Below are positions 30,434 through 40,782 of a stretch of DNA of 50,233 bases, in pieces. The translations under genes were made by a program, and so were the position numbers. The notes under the pieces were generated by a model. The model was not told the origin of the DNA. It searched no databases and saw nothing but the letters and a program-made list of their open reading frames with translations. The stretch covers positions 205,147 to 255,379 of the forward strand of contig JBBHKE010003429.1 in the NCBI GenBank assembly GCA_037447655.1. The letters are read 5' to 3'. This stretch comes from Zygnema cylindricum (taxonomy: Eukaryota; Streptophyta; Zygnematophyceae; Zygnematales; Zygnemataceae). Position 1 is the stretch's first letter. Each line of letters begins with the position of its first letter.

Positions 30434-31180
30434 TTTCCTTAAGAATTCCTATCTTTAATGGCCAAAAGTATGCGTATTGGGCGGCGATGGTTGAATCGTC
30501 GTTCGAAACTGCCGACTTATTGGGGGTCTTGAATGGCTCCCTTGATGAAACAGATCTAGCTTAGGGGAAGAAGAATTCAATGGCAAGGAACAATCTAATT
30601 CTTTCAAAAAAATTGGTCATGTCTTGACTGAAAATGAAGAAGGCGAGGGATATTTGGACATCCCTCAAATCCGATTTTGAGAAAGCGAATGTTCAGGAAG
30701 AGCTCTTGGTGGCTGGAAAAATTTGGGGATACAAATACACGGGGGGAACTATGGTTGAGTATTGTGACAATTATCGCGCGCTCATTGATGCTCACTCTTC
30801 TGCTGGGGGGTCATTCTCTGAGTTTCAACAGGCAACTTTGCTTATTACAAGTCTCCCTAGTAGCATGAGGGGTGTGTCTGTTCCATTAAAGAGTCATGAT
30901 AAAGCTAGCTGGTCATTTTAGTTAGCGTATAATCTTATATTGGAGGAAGAAACAAATACTAAACTCCTTGAGGGAGAACAAAAGGTTGAAGCATTTGCAA
31001 TAGACTTTGACAAAAGAAATCATTTTAATCAGAATAAGAATCAATTTAACCAGATTTAGAATCAGTTTAATCAGAGGCAAAATAGGTCATCTACTGCTAC
31101 TTGTTTCTATTGTTCTGAGAAGGGTCATGGATACAAGTACTGTCCTAAATTGAAGAAGGTTAATGAGAAAGGTTTATAAA
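30427..31180 (+). pseudogene. copia-3 gag
   Basis: Typical plant copia gag: RIPIFNGQKYAYWAAMVES at the start, then ARDIWTSLKSDFEKANVQEE and GGTMVEYCDNYRALID, an Asn/Gln-rich stretch, and a CCHC knuckle CFYCSEKGHGYKYC at about 31107-31148. In-frame stops are at about 30562 (Trp to TAG), 30628, 30919 (Gln to TAG), 31057 (Gln to TAG) and 31177. The frame upstream stays open into the LTR, giving an alternative N-terminus VVVGQQVMG. Confidence 0.88.
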
Positions 31181-31189
31181 GGCTAGGTT

Positions 31190-31676
31190 GGTAACGGAGC
31201 CAGTATCACAGAGGTTTTTATGGAAATCCTTCCCGTGGAAATGCTTTTTTTTCACCTTCTGCAACTGATGCAGATGAGTCTCTCAGCTTCAATGAGCAAG
31301 AGGAGGCGGATCTATTTGCTATGGCGGCTGCCATTGAGGGTCCAAAGGATGCAGGATGGATCATGGACACGGGAGCGTCTACCAACATGTGTTCGAACAA
31401 GGCGGCTTTTACGAATCTGCAACAAACATCTCCAAAGGGTATCTACTATGCTTGCGGCATGAGTGTTCAAACCTCAGCTCAGGGTGATGTATCATTGATG
31501 GTAGATGTGGGGGGAAAGTCGATAGAGAGAACCCTTCACAATGTTTTGTATGTTCCAGATTTTGAGAAAAATATTTTTTCTACATCATTAGTGGAGAGCA
31601 AAGGCTTTGAAGTTGCTTTGAAGTTGTTCTGAAAGGAGGGAGACACGTTGTTAGCAAGAAAGGGAAAGTCGTTGTG
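31190..31676 (+). pseudogene. copia-3 protease
   Basis: Aspartic protease with active site WIMDTGASTNMC (about 31358-31393) and the second conserved block NVLYVPDFEKNIFSTSLVES. A short duplication (GFEVALK-L) precedes the stop near 31632. It is cut at about 31676, where sequence jumps to the end of RNase H. Confidence 0.88.
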
Positions 31677-31808
31677 GTAAATTGTGTTGTTTACCAGATG
31701 AGAAGATGGTGGCTGACATGTTAACAAAAGCACTTCCTGCTCCTAAGTTACAATTTGCAGAGATGCTATTCGACTAAGTGAGTAATTGAGTCTAAAGATT
31801 TAGGGGAG
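31677..31808 (+). pseudogene. copia-3 RNase H tail after internal deletion
   Basis: From AAATTGTGTTGTTTACCAGA onward this matches copia-2 29283-29412 (DEKMVADMLTKALPAPK) and ends with the polypurine tract. Integrase, RT and most of RNase H are deleted (about 2.8 kb relative to copia-2). Confidence 0.9.
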
Positions 31809-32816
31809 TGTTGTAATTTATAAGTTTTTATTTTAGTCAATAGGGGTAAAATAACTTAAGATATTTTTCCTAGTAGTCTTTTGTAATACTTACCTTAATT
31901 AGTGTTACTGTAGCAAAAGGTACAGTAGAGTGTATCGTACTTTTGTAAGGACACGTGTCGGCGAAATATCGTATGCAGGTTTGTTGGAGTAGCGCCGACA
32001 GTCAGCCATACGTGTCAAAAAGTTGACGATGCGATTCACATGATCGGACGAACGAGATCTGTCCCGAGTATTCCAGAAACATATGGTACAGCTCGACGGT
32101 ACCATCGTCGATCGAATTTGTTCCAACGGACGCGATTCACCTGGAACCACAAGCGCGATTCACGAGGGACCACAAGCCTGATTCGCGTGGCACCACAAGT
32201 GACGAAGCACTCAGGTGCTTCGTACTACACGACCACATTCGGCTGGACTTTAGCGGTCACCGCTGACTAGGCATTTGGAACGTTTTGTGTACGGTTAGAA
32301 CGTTTTGTGTACGGTTCAATGTATGTAAATATCTGAATAACATTAGTTTGTATTTTAGTGTGATAAAAAATAGTGTTCCTGTCAGGGTTTTAAAAAATAG
32401 TAATTTGGTTTTGAGGTATAGCAGCGTGCGGTGGGATGTTTGTCGTTAGTCATGATAATAGCGTAGTAATGGCTACCGAATTAGTGTAGATCCCGATAGA
32501 TACTGTGAGTATATAACTTAGGACTTAGCCAATTTTGTTGTATCTAGTTTTGGGAATATGATTTTCTAAAGGCACTTTTGAGGAAATATCCAGACATCAT
32601 ATATTATAATTTACTAGGTCATTTGGGCTGCAATTTTGGGAATTGTCAGTTTACGGTATTGTGTATCACTGTGGCGAATTTGAAGCATATTGGCTTTTTG
32701 AGTAATATTTTGTGTCAGTTCTAAGTTGGCTTACTTTGATAGTTTATGTTGTTTTTCATGTCTACTTCCACTACTACTGCTTGTTCTCTGCCTGCAACGG
32801 TGGTTGTAGGACAACA
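31809..32816 (+). repeat. copia array LTR 3
   Basis: 1008 bp, TGTTGTAA...GGACAACA, the 3' LTR of copia-3. It ends at the TSD TGGAT (32817-32821), after which gypsy-1 resumes. ACACGTGTCGGC is at about 31951. Confidence 0.93.
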
Positions 32817-33157
32817 TGGATATCAACTTCTATCCTGTCAGTTTGTAAGTCTAATGTGGACTTATTACCATTTGCCACTTGAACATGTAAAGGCTTTTCC
32901 CTTATGACAATAGGAATTTTATTTTCCTTTACAAATCTATATGAAATAAAGTTATCTGTGGCACCTGATTCAACCATTACTCTCAACGGTTTCGCATCCA
33001 CTAATGGCTCGAATCTAATCAAACTGTGTCTAGTGTCATCATTACTTAACTGTCCTAACATAGGTATGTTGTTAAGAATTTCATCAAAATGATTCTTTAA
33101 ACTATGCAGTGTAGTGAGAATCATAATAAATTCAGCTATCCTAACTTTTCGATTCAT
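32817..33157 (-). pseudogene. gypsy-1 protease, N-terminal part
   Basis: Reads MNRKVRIAEF..., then the active-site motif as VESGATDNF. The catalytic Asp of VDSGAT (see gypsy-2) is Glu, which should abolish activity. The frame runs into the copia LTR at 32816, picking up a chimeric tail. The remainder of the domain is at 17330-17400. Confidence 0.88.
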
Positions 33158-33246
33158 TAATTTGCCCTCCAGAGTAAACTCTTTAACTTCTAGATCCGGT
33201 TAACTCAACTAAGGACTTTCAGTTATTCCTTTCCGTTTCCCACCTC

Positions 33247-34540
33247 CTAGGCTCCGTGCTCAGCTAGGTATAACGCAATATCCTCTTGGAGACCTTCATT
33301 TACATCGACTATTTTGAGAGAACCTTTATCTGTACAGTTTTTAGCGTAATGATCTGGACCTCCGCATTTGAAACAAGTGATTTTATTTTTGGGTTTTGTG
33401 CACTCTCTACTAAAATGTCCCTCCTCTCCACAGTTATAACAATTAATCTTTTTCAGTTGTGCACACTCAAATGCTCTATGACCCTTTTTCTGACAAATAG
33501 TGCATGTGGGGATGGTAAGGTTAGGCTTCTGAGCATTAATGCTTGGTTTAGGACTCTTAATGTATCCCCCTCTATTGTTAAATTTATTTCCTACATTAAC
33601 ACTTTGTCCACCCTTCTGATTTCCCTTGAAAATATTTTGCCTATTCACCAAACCAGCATTTACACCCTCATCCACAAATTCCCCCTCATTCCACCCTGAT
33701 ACTTTATTCAAATTACCCCTAAGTGATCTTGTTTCCCGATTATACCCCAACTGATCCTCTAATTCTAATTCATTGTCTTGTAATTTTTTCAAATTATTAA
33801 GTTTTTGATGTTTCAATTCTGATTTCAGCATAGGATTTAGATAGTTTACGAAATACAACTTAGCCATTTCATCAGTCAAACCTATGACGTGAATGGTAGA
33901 TGAGTCAAATTCCACAATGTAATCCTTCACAGATCCAGTCTGCTTATAGTTCAGCCACTTTTCTTCCGTTTTGGATTTAAATGTGAATGACAAGAATCGT
34001 GATTTGATCGCGGTTTTAAAATCCCAATCACCATTATCACGAATCAATTTAGACCTTCTCTGAGTGTAATACCAAATCTGAGCATCGCCTTTCACACAGC
34101 TAACAGCAAAAGAAGTGTAATCATCACGATCCCAATTTCTAGACTCCACATATACTCCATATTAAAAATTCAAGCATCTAACTCATCTATCTTCTTACCA
34201 TCAAACGATGGTGCCTCACCAATAAACAATTTCAGATCTCTTATCTTCTTAGGTCTATCATGATCATCCTCCCTAAAATTGGCATTCATTTTATTACTTT
34301 CACCCTTTTGGTCATTAATATCATTCTTGGTCTGAATTAAGTTAATAAGTTCATCTAATTTCTCATTTGAAACATTTTATATTCTTTAACAACTTTCAAT
34401 TCACTTTTCAATTCGGAAATGGTTTCATCCACAACGGCAGCATGATTATTAAATCTTTTGACCAGTTTCACAGTCCGCTTCTTCAACACATTCAAAGCAT
34501 TCTCCATTTCACGTTTCCATGCATAATTTGCCATTATCAC
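33247..34540 (-). pseudogene. gypsy-1 gag
   Basis: The N-terminus (MIMANYAWKREMENALNVLK) starts at 34540 and shifts frame near 34370. A 300-codon open frame (34149-33247) then holds the gag domain (WLNYKQTGSVKDYIVEF) and three intact CCHC knuckles: CTICQKKGHRAFEC, CYNCGEEGHFSREC and CFKCGGPDHYAKNC. It is better preserved than the gag of the younger gypsy-2, with no stop in the 300-codon part. Confidence 0.9.
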
Positions 34541-35305
34541 ACAATGAAATCAAGCACATGGAAAGAAAAAAGATGATTTCCCAAAGAAATTTGCTGCGAA
34601 TTTGAAGTCCTAAGATTGTTCCAATCCAAAACATCTTCCCCTTAACGAATCCTTTGAAAATGTCAAAATCTGAGAAATAAAAAAACAAAAAAAAAATATT
34701 GACTGTAAGTTAGTGCAAATTCAAATTTCAATTTCCCAACCTTGAAACAAAAGGTAAGAATTTTCCCCAAAATTTTGCAACAGCAAAATTGAAAGCTCTC
34801 AAAGGTAAGATTTAACAACAAATTTTGCAACAGCAAAATTGAAAGCAATCAAAGGCAACAATTTAGGGTTTGAAAAGTTTTGAGTCATTTATGGACTCCT
34901 TTGCTCTTGAAGAAGTAAAGTACTCTACATTCGTTCTCCTCCATTAGCAAATTTCCCACTTCCCACTACATCAAGATCTTTTAATCTCTAATCCTCACAT
35001 CCTCACCCTTCATGGCTTAAAGCCCTCCCTCTACACATGAATCATTGCTAAGAGAAGGCAAGTTTGTTTGGCCTCCAGGTAATTGGAGTGAGCTTCAGCA
35101 GTGGCTACACTGCCCACCCCGCCTTAGTCTTTAGGACCTAAGCACGCCCCACATCTAACCAGCGGCCGCTGGCACTGTGGTCACTTAGTTTCTCTCCAAT
35201 CCCCTTCCACTCATATTGTGGTTCCAACAACCCGGGTCAGAGCACCCTCACTGGTCACGGTAGTCGATTTTCGGGTGAGCAAGCTTCTCTTTGGCTTTTA
35301 ACCAA
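34541..35305 (-). other. gypsy-1 leader
   Basis: Untranslated leader collinear with gypsy-2 18491-19408 but with a single copy of the 161-bp segment. It shares the NotI-like GCGGCCGC site region (35160) with gypsy-2 (18630). No open frame of note. Confidence 0.8.
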
Positions 35306-35317
35306 GCTTTGATACCA
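35306..35317 (-). other. gypsy-1 primer-binding site
   Basis: On minus, TGGTATCAAAGC two bases after the 5' LTR. It differs in one base from TGGTATCAGAGC, the complement of the 3' end of initiator tRNA-Met. Confidence 0.88.
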
Positions 35318-35319
35318 TA

Positions 35320-36301
35320 TGTGACAGGATCTCCTACCTCTCATAAAATCCGATTACTACAAACAATCCCAACCACACATTCCACATATTGGAAAATACA
35401 CATCCACATTGGACCACACTCACATAAGGATAAACTTTAAATTAGAAGAAGCTTCTGTCCACATTACATTAGCTTGGTCTCTTGCCCTCGTGGCTCAACC
35501 GTTCTTGTTAAAGTGTTTTCCACTACTCTCTACTCTTAATAATTCTATCTCTTAACAACTAAAACACTATTTAGTTAGTAAGAGATTTCAATGATAAAAT
35601 GCCTTTTCTCAAATTTGGTATTAATCGCTCAAGACCAAGATCAGTCGAAATTTCCACAAAGCTTTCCAAAGGAAAAGATGTCTACTCTCCTCTTACACTT
35701 CACTATTTATCCATCATTGCCCTGGACTAGCCAGGCCAGAGTCAACACTCCGTTTTAACACTCCGTTTTAACAGGCTTTTACCTGGGCCAATCATTGATC
35801 AGCAAGGACTCAGACTTACCAATGCAAAAACGTGCGAAATCTCTTACTAACTATTTAGCACTTTACTAACCAATCAAATGTTACGTTTCACTACGTAACA
35901 TTTACGTGAAAAAGTGCGCGCCAAACGAAACGCGACTTTGCACGATCGTGCGTAGCAAATTTCTCACGCGAAACTTCCTCCGAAATTCCCTTAAGTGAAA
36001 GTGACGTTTCGTACTAAAATTTGTACGAAACGAACCACCGTGCATACTACACGTTTCATTGGAACTTTATGAAACGTACACGCGAAATTTCGGTACTAAT
36101 TTGACCCTTAACCCGTTTCAATGATGCCCACTTGTTATTTAGACCCCACGGTGTCACCTAAATGCACCCATCACTATAACTTTAAAAATATAACTCCAAA
36201 TAGCGTGATTCTTTCGTGGACGTCTACAAAATTTAGTACTCTATAATCATAACACCTACTTACCCATTTATAAACAAGTTCGATCCGCTATTACTGTTAG
36301 A
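35320..36301 (-). repeat. gypsy-1 5' LTR
   Basis: 982 bp, in the same orientation as 13110-14075. It contains a small internal duplication (AACACTCCGTTTT twice near 35744-35770) that accounts for most of the extra length. The conserved hairpin GTTTCGTAC/GTACGAAAC is at about 36006-36031. Confidence 0.93.
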
Positions 36302-36306
36302 TAAGG
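36302..36306. other. gypsy-1 right TSD (TAAGG)
   Basis: Perfect match to 13105-13109. The pre-insertion site would read ...CATAATAAGGGGTGTGTCC.., so gypsy-1 landed on the left edge of an R2 repeat. Confidence 0.9.
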
Positions 36307-37801
36307 GGTGTGTCCATGTGAATAAAATTTTGGAATGTTACAATGTATTTTTGTGAAGATTCTCCGTACTACTTTGTAGAGCGTTCCATTCTGGGAAATG
36401 AAATCCTTATTTGAAATGTGATTGTTGTAGACATGGGTAAAACTTGTGACGGTTGTAGACGATTACAAATATTGCGACAACAGGTGACGTCTACAAAAAT
36501 AACGACTGTTGTATACGTCTATTTTTGTGACATTGTAGATGCTTGGGGTCGTGACATTATGGCATTTTGCTCAATTATGACAACGTTGACGTCATTAGTA
36601 TAAAAAATTTACGCCATGGTTGCCCTATATTTTCTTTTTATATTTTATCACACGACCTGCCACCAAACTATGCCCAAAGGCATTAAAAAAAAGCTCTTTC
36701 ATTATCATGTTTCAATCGAGGAAGATGGAGAAAGGAGCGACAGAGTGAAAGGGAAGGGGAAAAGAGACGACAACGCAAGCTTTTTCCAAATGACCCATGA
36801 ATGAAATTGGAGGTCCGAGACCTTTGCAAAAATTTTACGTGCATGCGTGTGACGGACATGAAAAAAATAACGTGTACTATCCCTCGTGCAAGAAAATTAA
36901 CATGTGTGTGGCATGTTCTTGAACGTTTGAAGAAATGTTCCCATGTAACTGTAACTTAGTATTGTTACTTTGTTTTTTGGTGAAGAGTATCCGTACTGTT
37001 TTTCAGTGTGTTCCTATGTTTGAAAACGAAATTGTTACTTTAAATTGTGAAGGTTGTAGATGTGGATATACTTTGTGACAGTTGTAGACTACAAAACTCG
37101 CGACATTTTCTTACGTGTATAAAATAATGATGGTTGTACATGCTTATTTTGTTGTGACATTGTAGAATTTTGTGATATGGTGATGTCATGGTCACTTGTG
37201 ACAACGTCGACATCAGTGGTTCAAGAATTCGCGGCCATGGCTTCCCGATTTCGTTTTTTATATTTTTCCATAAAAATATGCGCAAAGGTAGTCAAAAGAA
37301 TCATTTTCAAAAGCACTTTCATTGCATGCCAATATTTTCATATTTCATTCAAGAAAGTGTGAGATTAAACTGATAGTGTGAGAGGGAGAGGGGAGAGAGG
37401 CGCCTTCACAAACTTCGCTTTTGCGAAATGTCATCCGTTGCTCAAGACCGCTCCACGACTCCTGTACGGAAAAAGGAAATATTTTTCTTACTATGTACTT
37501 TGCGTTTGGTATTAATTTTTTTAATTTTACAACACGTGCAAACACATAATCTTATTTGTTGTTCAACTGTTACTTTAAATAAGATCTGACTCGCGATTCT
37601 TTTTCAGATAAAGTTTGAAGATGACTTTTCTTCTTGAAGTGGCAGTGGGTCGAAATGAGCAAGACGACAAGCCGTAGTACATTTTAAGTTTCAAGCTGAC
37701 GCTATTGTACTATGGTTTTTACAATTTTTTTGTACGGTAAGGTCTGTTTTGGAAGCCAAAGACAACAAAACACTTATTTTAGCACATGGGACACGCCCTA
37801 A
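36303..37801. repeat. R2 dispersed repeat, copy 1
   Basis: The left edge GGGTGTGTCCATGTGAATAAAAT and the inverse of the right edge GGGCGTGTCCCATGTGCTAAAAT are imperfect inverted ends, which suggests a DNA element of about 1.5 kb. The interior has two diverged halves (36310-36900; 36950-37450) sharing TTGTGACATTGTAGA, ACAACGT-GACGTCA, GCCATGG and CGCAAAGG blocks; 46513-47100 is a third copy. No conserved protein is seen. Confidence 0.6.
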
Positions 37802-38100
37802 TTGTTTTAATGATACTTTAACTAAAATCAGCTGTCGATGTGATTTTGGTTTAATTTTAAAGATGAGCTCGAATCATGTGCCCGTGGGTCGAAAAGAGTG
37901 AGACGTTAAATTGGAGTACAAAAGACGCCAAGATTGGAGTACTTTGAACTTTTAAAGCTGACGTCAATCTGTACTGTGGTTATTAAAAATTTATCGTACG
38001 GCTGAAGATTTTATCGTTGCCGATTGAATTTTGGGGAAAAACGACAGAGAAAGCCGACACTGACACATAGGCACATAGGCACATACCCTTAAAATTTTGT
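37802..38100. repeat. R2-related end unit
   Basis: A diverged repeat of 37600-37801 (GTGGGTCGAAA-GAG, AAGCTGACG-CA, TGTACTATGGT-like blocks). It ends in GGCACATAGGCACATACCCTTA, similar to the edge at 46513 (AGGGTATGTGCCCCATG). Confidence 0.5.
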
Positions 38101-38535
38101 CGTTTTTTTGCAGGTGTAATATATTTTGTCTCTTTACTTTGTCGGTGTATCAGTCTTCCGATAATTAGGCCGGAAATAGCGCTGACCTCACTGTGCGTTG
38201 GCTCTGCCGCGTGTGCAATAATATGGCCGTGCGATCATGAAATGGACGGCCAAAAAAAATTACACATAAAATTTATGTTTTTTTGGACCATTGAACCATT
38301 TTCTTTTTCTTGTATGGGCTATAGGCATATAGCAGTAAAGAAACTTTTTCTTTGCGTGGAAACACCATCTAGATGCAAAAGGGATAAAACAGAAAAAGAC
38401 ATTTAAAGACGACAAAAGTCAAAGATTAAAATATAACGCGACGCAAACTAAAATAGGTGACCGCCAAACCAAAGATGACTAGCCACAAAGTCGCGCCAAC
38501 CCTAAAGAGATGAAATTGTTAACGGTACAGTACAG
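38101..38535. other. Gene-free spacer
   Basis: No gene or repeat identified. Confidence 0.45.
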
Positions 38536-38737
38536 TACACCTGAATCGTTATTAGCGTATAGAAATTATTAGTGTAAAGAATTAATTAGCGTCATCCATT
38601 ATAGTTTAGTTTCAGGAGACGTGGCAGATTATGGTCCACGTCCTTAAATAGTTTAATTTATTATATTTAAGGTATCAATGTCAAAATTTTTGGGTGCCGA
38701 TATAGCGTACATAAGGCTAATAACGACTCACGGTGTA
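38536..38737. mobile_element. TA-flanked MITE, 202 bp
   Basis: Reverse-orientation copy of the 3918-4120 element. Ends are TACACCTGAATCGTTATTAG and (inverse of right) TACACCGTGAGTCGTTATTAG. Interior blocks GGAGACGTGGCAGATTATGG and ACGTCCTTAAATAG are shared. Confidence 0.8.
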
Positions 38738-40236
38738 CCATGAATATTTGTCTTTTAGCTACAGTAGCATGTACATACTCCACCTTACAGGTACATATAA
38801 CGCCAAATTCTCGGCTAAAGATTCTGAGACAACTGCTCAGTTGCGTGTCAGAATTTGTACACTAATCATTTTTTTTCAGATATATGATTTTCTAGGTTGG
38901 GGACATTGCAAAAGACTAAAAGTACAGCCTTCAGGTAGATTTGACGTGGTTATTAAGATTCGCTTGGTAGATGTGTACTATTTTTATTTTTTACAGCTAG
39001 CTATGTACGGTTTTGGCGTACCAATAATCCAATATCTACAAACAGGACAAACGACAAACTATTTGATGAAATGTCCGTGGTTTTATAGAGATTACCCTTC
39101 CGTGGTCAGTCCCATGCTGAATTGCAAAATCATTCGAAAATGACTCCTAAAAAAGTCGGTGGCGCATTTTTTTATCGTCGGTGTACAGATAGACACGTGC
39201 ATACTTTTGAAATTTGTTGCTTGTTTCGCGCTTGTAAAGCGACGGATTATTCGATGGAAATTGAAGTAACCGCCTCCAATTATTAGCTCGTATGAGAGAC
39301 CGACCTGATTGGTCCGTATGGTGTTATCCAACCCATGTTGGAATCTTGGTTACTGATCCCGGTAGAACCGGGTGAGGGAGAACTCGTCGTATCTCCCTTG
39401 AAAACAAAACTGGTGATGTCGAACTGACACCACGAGAAAGGAGTTGTAGGGCTTTACACGTCACATTTTCTGTCCCTTTTGGAGACTTTTTGTTTTCACT
39501 TTTTTTGTCTCTTAGCTCGATTCGTTGGCTGCTTGAAAACATTTTCGGCGTTGTACTCTTTCACATAAAACGATACAAAGCGTTGCAAGATATTAGCTTT
39601 CACTATTTCACTTACTCCGTGGTCAATCAGGTCCAGTACGGCTATTGACCATCATTTTTCCGGCACAGACGACAAATTGTTTATGGCTTTTCATGCTTTT
39701 GTTGACCAGTCGTAGATTTGTATGCACAAATCAGAAATCTCCTTGTGGCAAATTACAGTACCATTAATTAGGTAGGAGACTTCAATTCTTAGTCCTCCCA
39801 CTTGCAATCAAATCTAGCCACGTGTTTGATGCGCATCTATGCCATTTCATCGCACATGCTTACATTCAAGTTTTCACCATCTTACTTCAGGGTAGATTCA
39901 GTCCGTACGCTCCTACCCTACTGTACCTCAAAATTTAGGTTAAAAAAGTTATAGTAAAAGAAGCGTCCGTACATCTTTAAAAATAACTGTCGTTGATACT
40001 TCTCAACTGTGTTAAACGACGCCACCCGTCGTTCTAAAGTTAATAAAGTTAATTCAGTCGCGACTTTCTCTGGCCAAAAATCACAAAAGAGTGTTAGCAA
40101 CACTATTTAAGAACGGGAACTAAAATCTTCCACGTCTCTCCGCACTATACTAGTATTATTAACTCTAATTTCTCGTCATCACTAATAAAGCCTTAATGTT
40201 AATAATAACGAGCAGTTTACGCTACCCACTGTTTAC
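38738..40236. other. Gene-free stretch
   Basis: No convincing gene. A 136-codon open frame (38733-39143) is Tyr/Phe-rich, begins in the MITE edge and shows no domain. Positions 40085-40236 weakly resemble the MITE interior (CCACGTCTC, ATTATTAACTCTAAT). Confidence 0.4.
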
Positions 40237-40782
40237 TACACCGCCAATCGCTATTAGCGTAGTGTACGCTAATTCCGTCCCGCTTTTTTTTTTTTTATTC
40301 TCCATTGGCGGAGTTCATTCTGTTTTTTCTTTACTCTATTTAGAGTTAATTTTTTAGTACCGTACAAAACGGAAGTACGTCATCTAAATATTGTGGTGTA
40401 CGGTCAGAGTCATACCGTACAAAAAAGTTCCTTTTTAAGTGAAAAGGTACAATTCATTTTTTTGGCCGCGGACGCTGAGAATGCGGTCTAAAAGGGGATC
40501 AAATTTGGTTGTCAACATCACGTTGCATATACTGTCCAGCAACCATTTCGACTGTGGAACGTACGATTTTTGTACGATTTGTCAGATTTTGTACAAATAC
40601 CTATATTAGTATAAGCATGTTTGCGACCGACATTTACGCTTTTCAAAGACCCAAATAATAATTACTAAACAATTAGAATGTATGCTTTTTTCCAAAATTT
40701 TCAAATTCTTAATTAGCGTAAACCATGGTAATTACTCATATACGCTAAAGATACTTCTACGCCAATAGCGATTGGCGGTGAA
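40237..40782. mobile_element. Long TACACCG-end MITE, 546 bp
   Basis: The left end TACACCGCCAATCGCTATTAG and the inverse of the right end TTCACCGCCAATCGCTATTGG are inverted for about 26 bp. Its interior differs from the 203-bp copies (GTACAAAA-rich), so it is a distinct subfamily. Confidence 0.65.

Larger units (their letters stand above)
17401..32816 (+). mobile_element. Tandem copia array LTR-copia-2-LTR-copia-3-LTR
   Basis: Three LTRs of one family in the same orientation (17401-17507 plus 25432-26354; 29413-30422; 31809-32816) separate two internally deleted copia bodies. One outer TSD (GGGAT/TGGAT) encloses the whole array, so it behaves as a single integrated unit or the product of unequal recombination between elements. 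The first LTR is split by gypsy-2. LTR ends are TGTTGT...ACAACA. Confidence 0.88.
13110..36301 (-). mobile_element. gypsy-1: Ty3/gypsy element split by nested insertions
   Basis: A minus-strand Ty3/gypsy element whose own sequence is 13110-17400 plus 32817-36301 (about 7.8 kb). It is bounded by LTRs of 966 and 982 bp and the 5-bp TSD TAAGG. The copia array 17401-32816 interrupts the protease coding region. Order from its 5' end (right to left): LTR, PBS, leader, gag, protease, [copia array], reverse transcriptase, RNase H, integrase, polypurine tract, LTR. Compared with gypsy-2 it is the older insertion by position, yet its gag is less broken. Confidence 0.93.

Noticed and set aside
38733-39143. 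136-codon Tyr/Phe-rich gene
   Set aside because: It starts at the edge of a MITE and shows no recognisable domain or signal.
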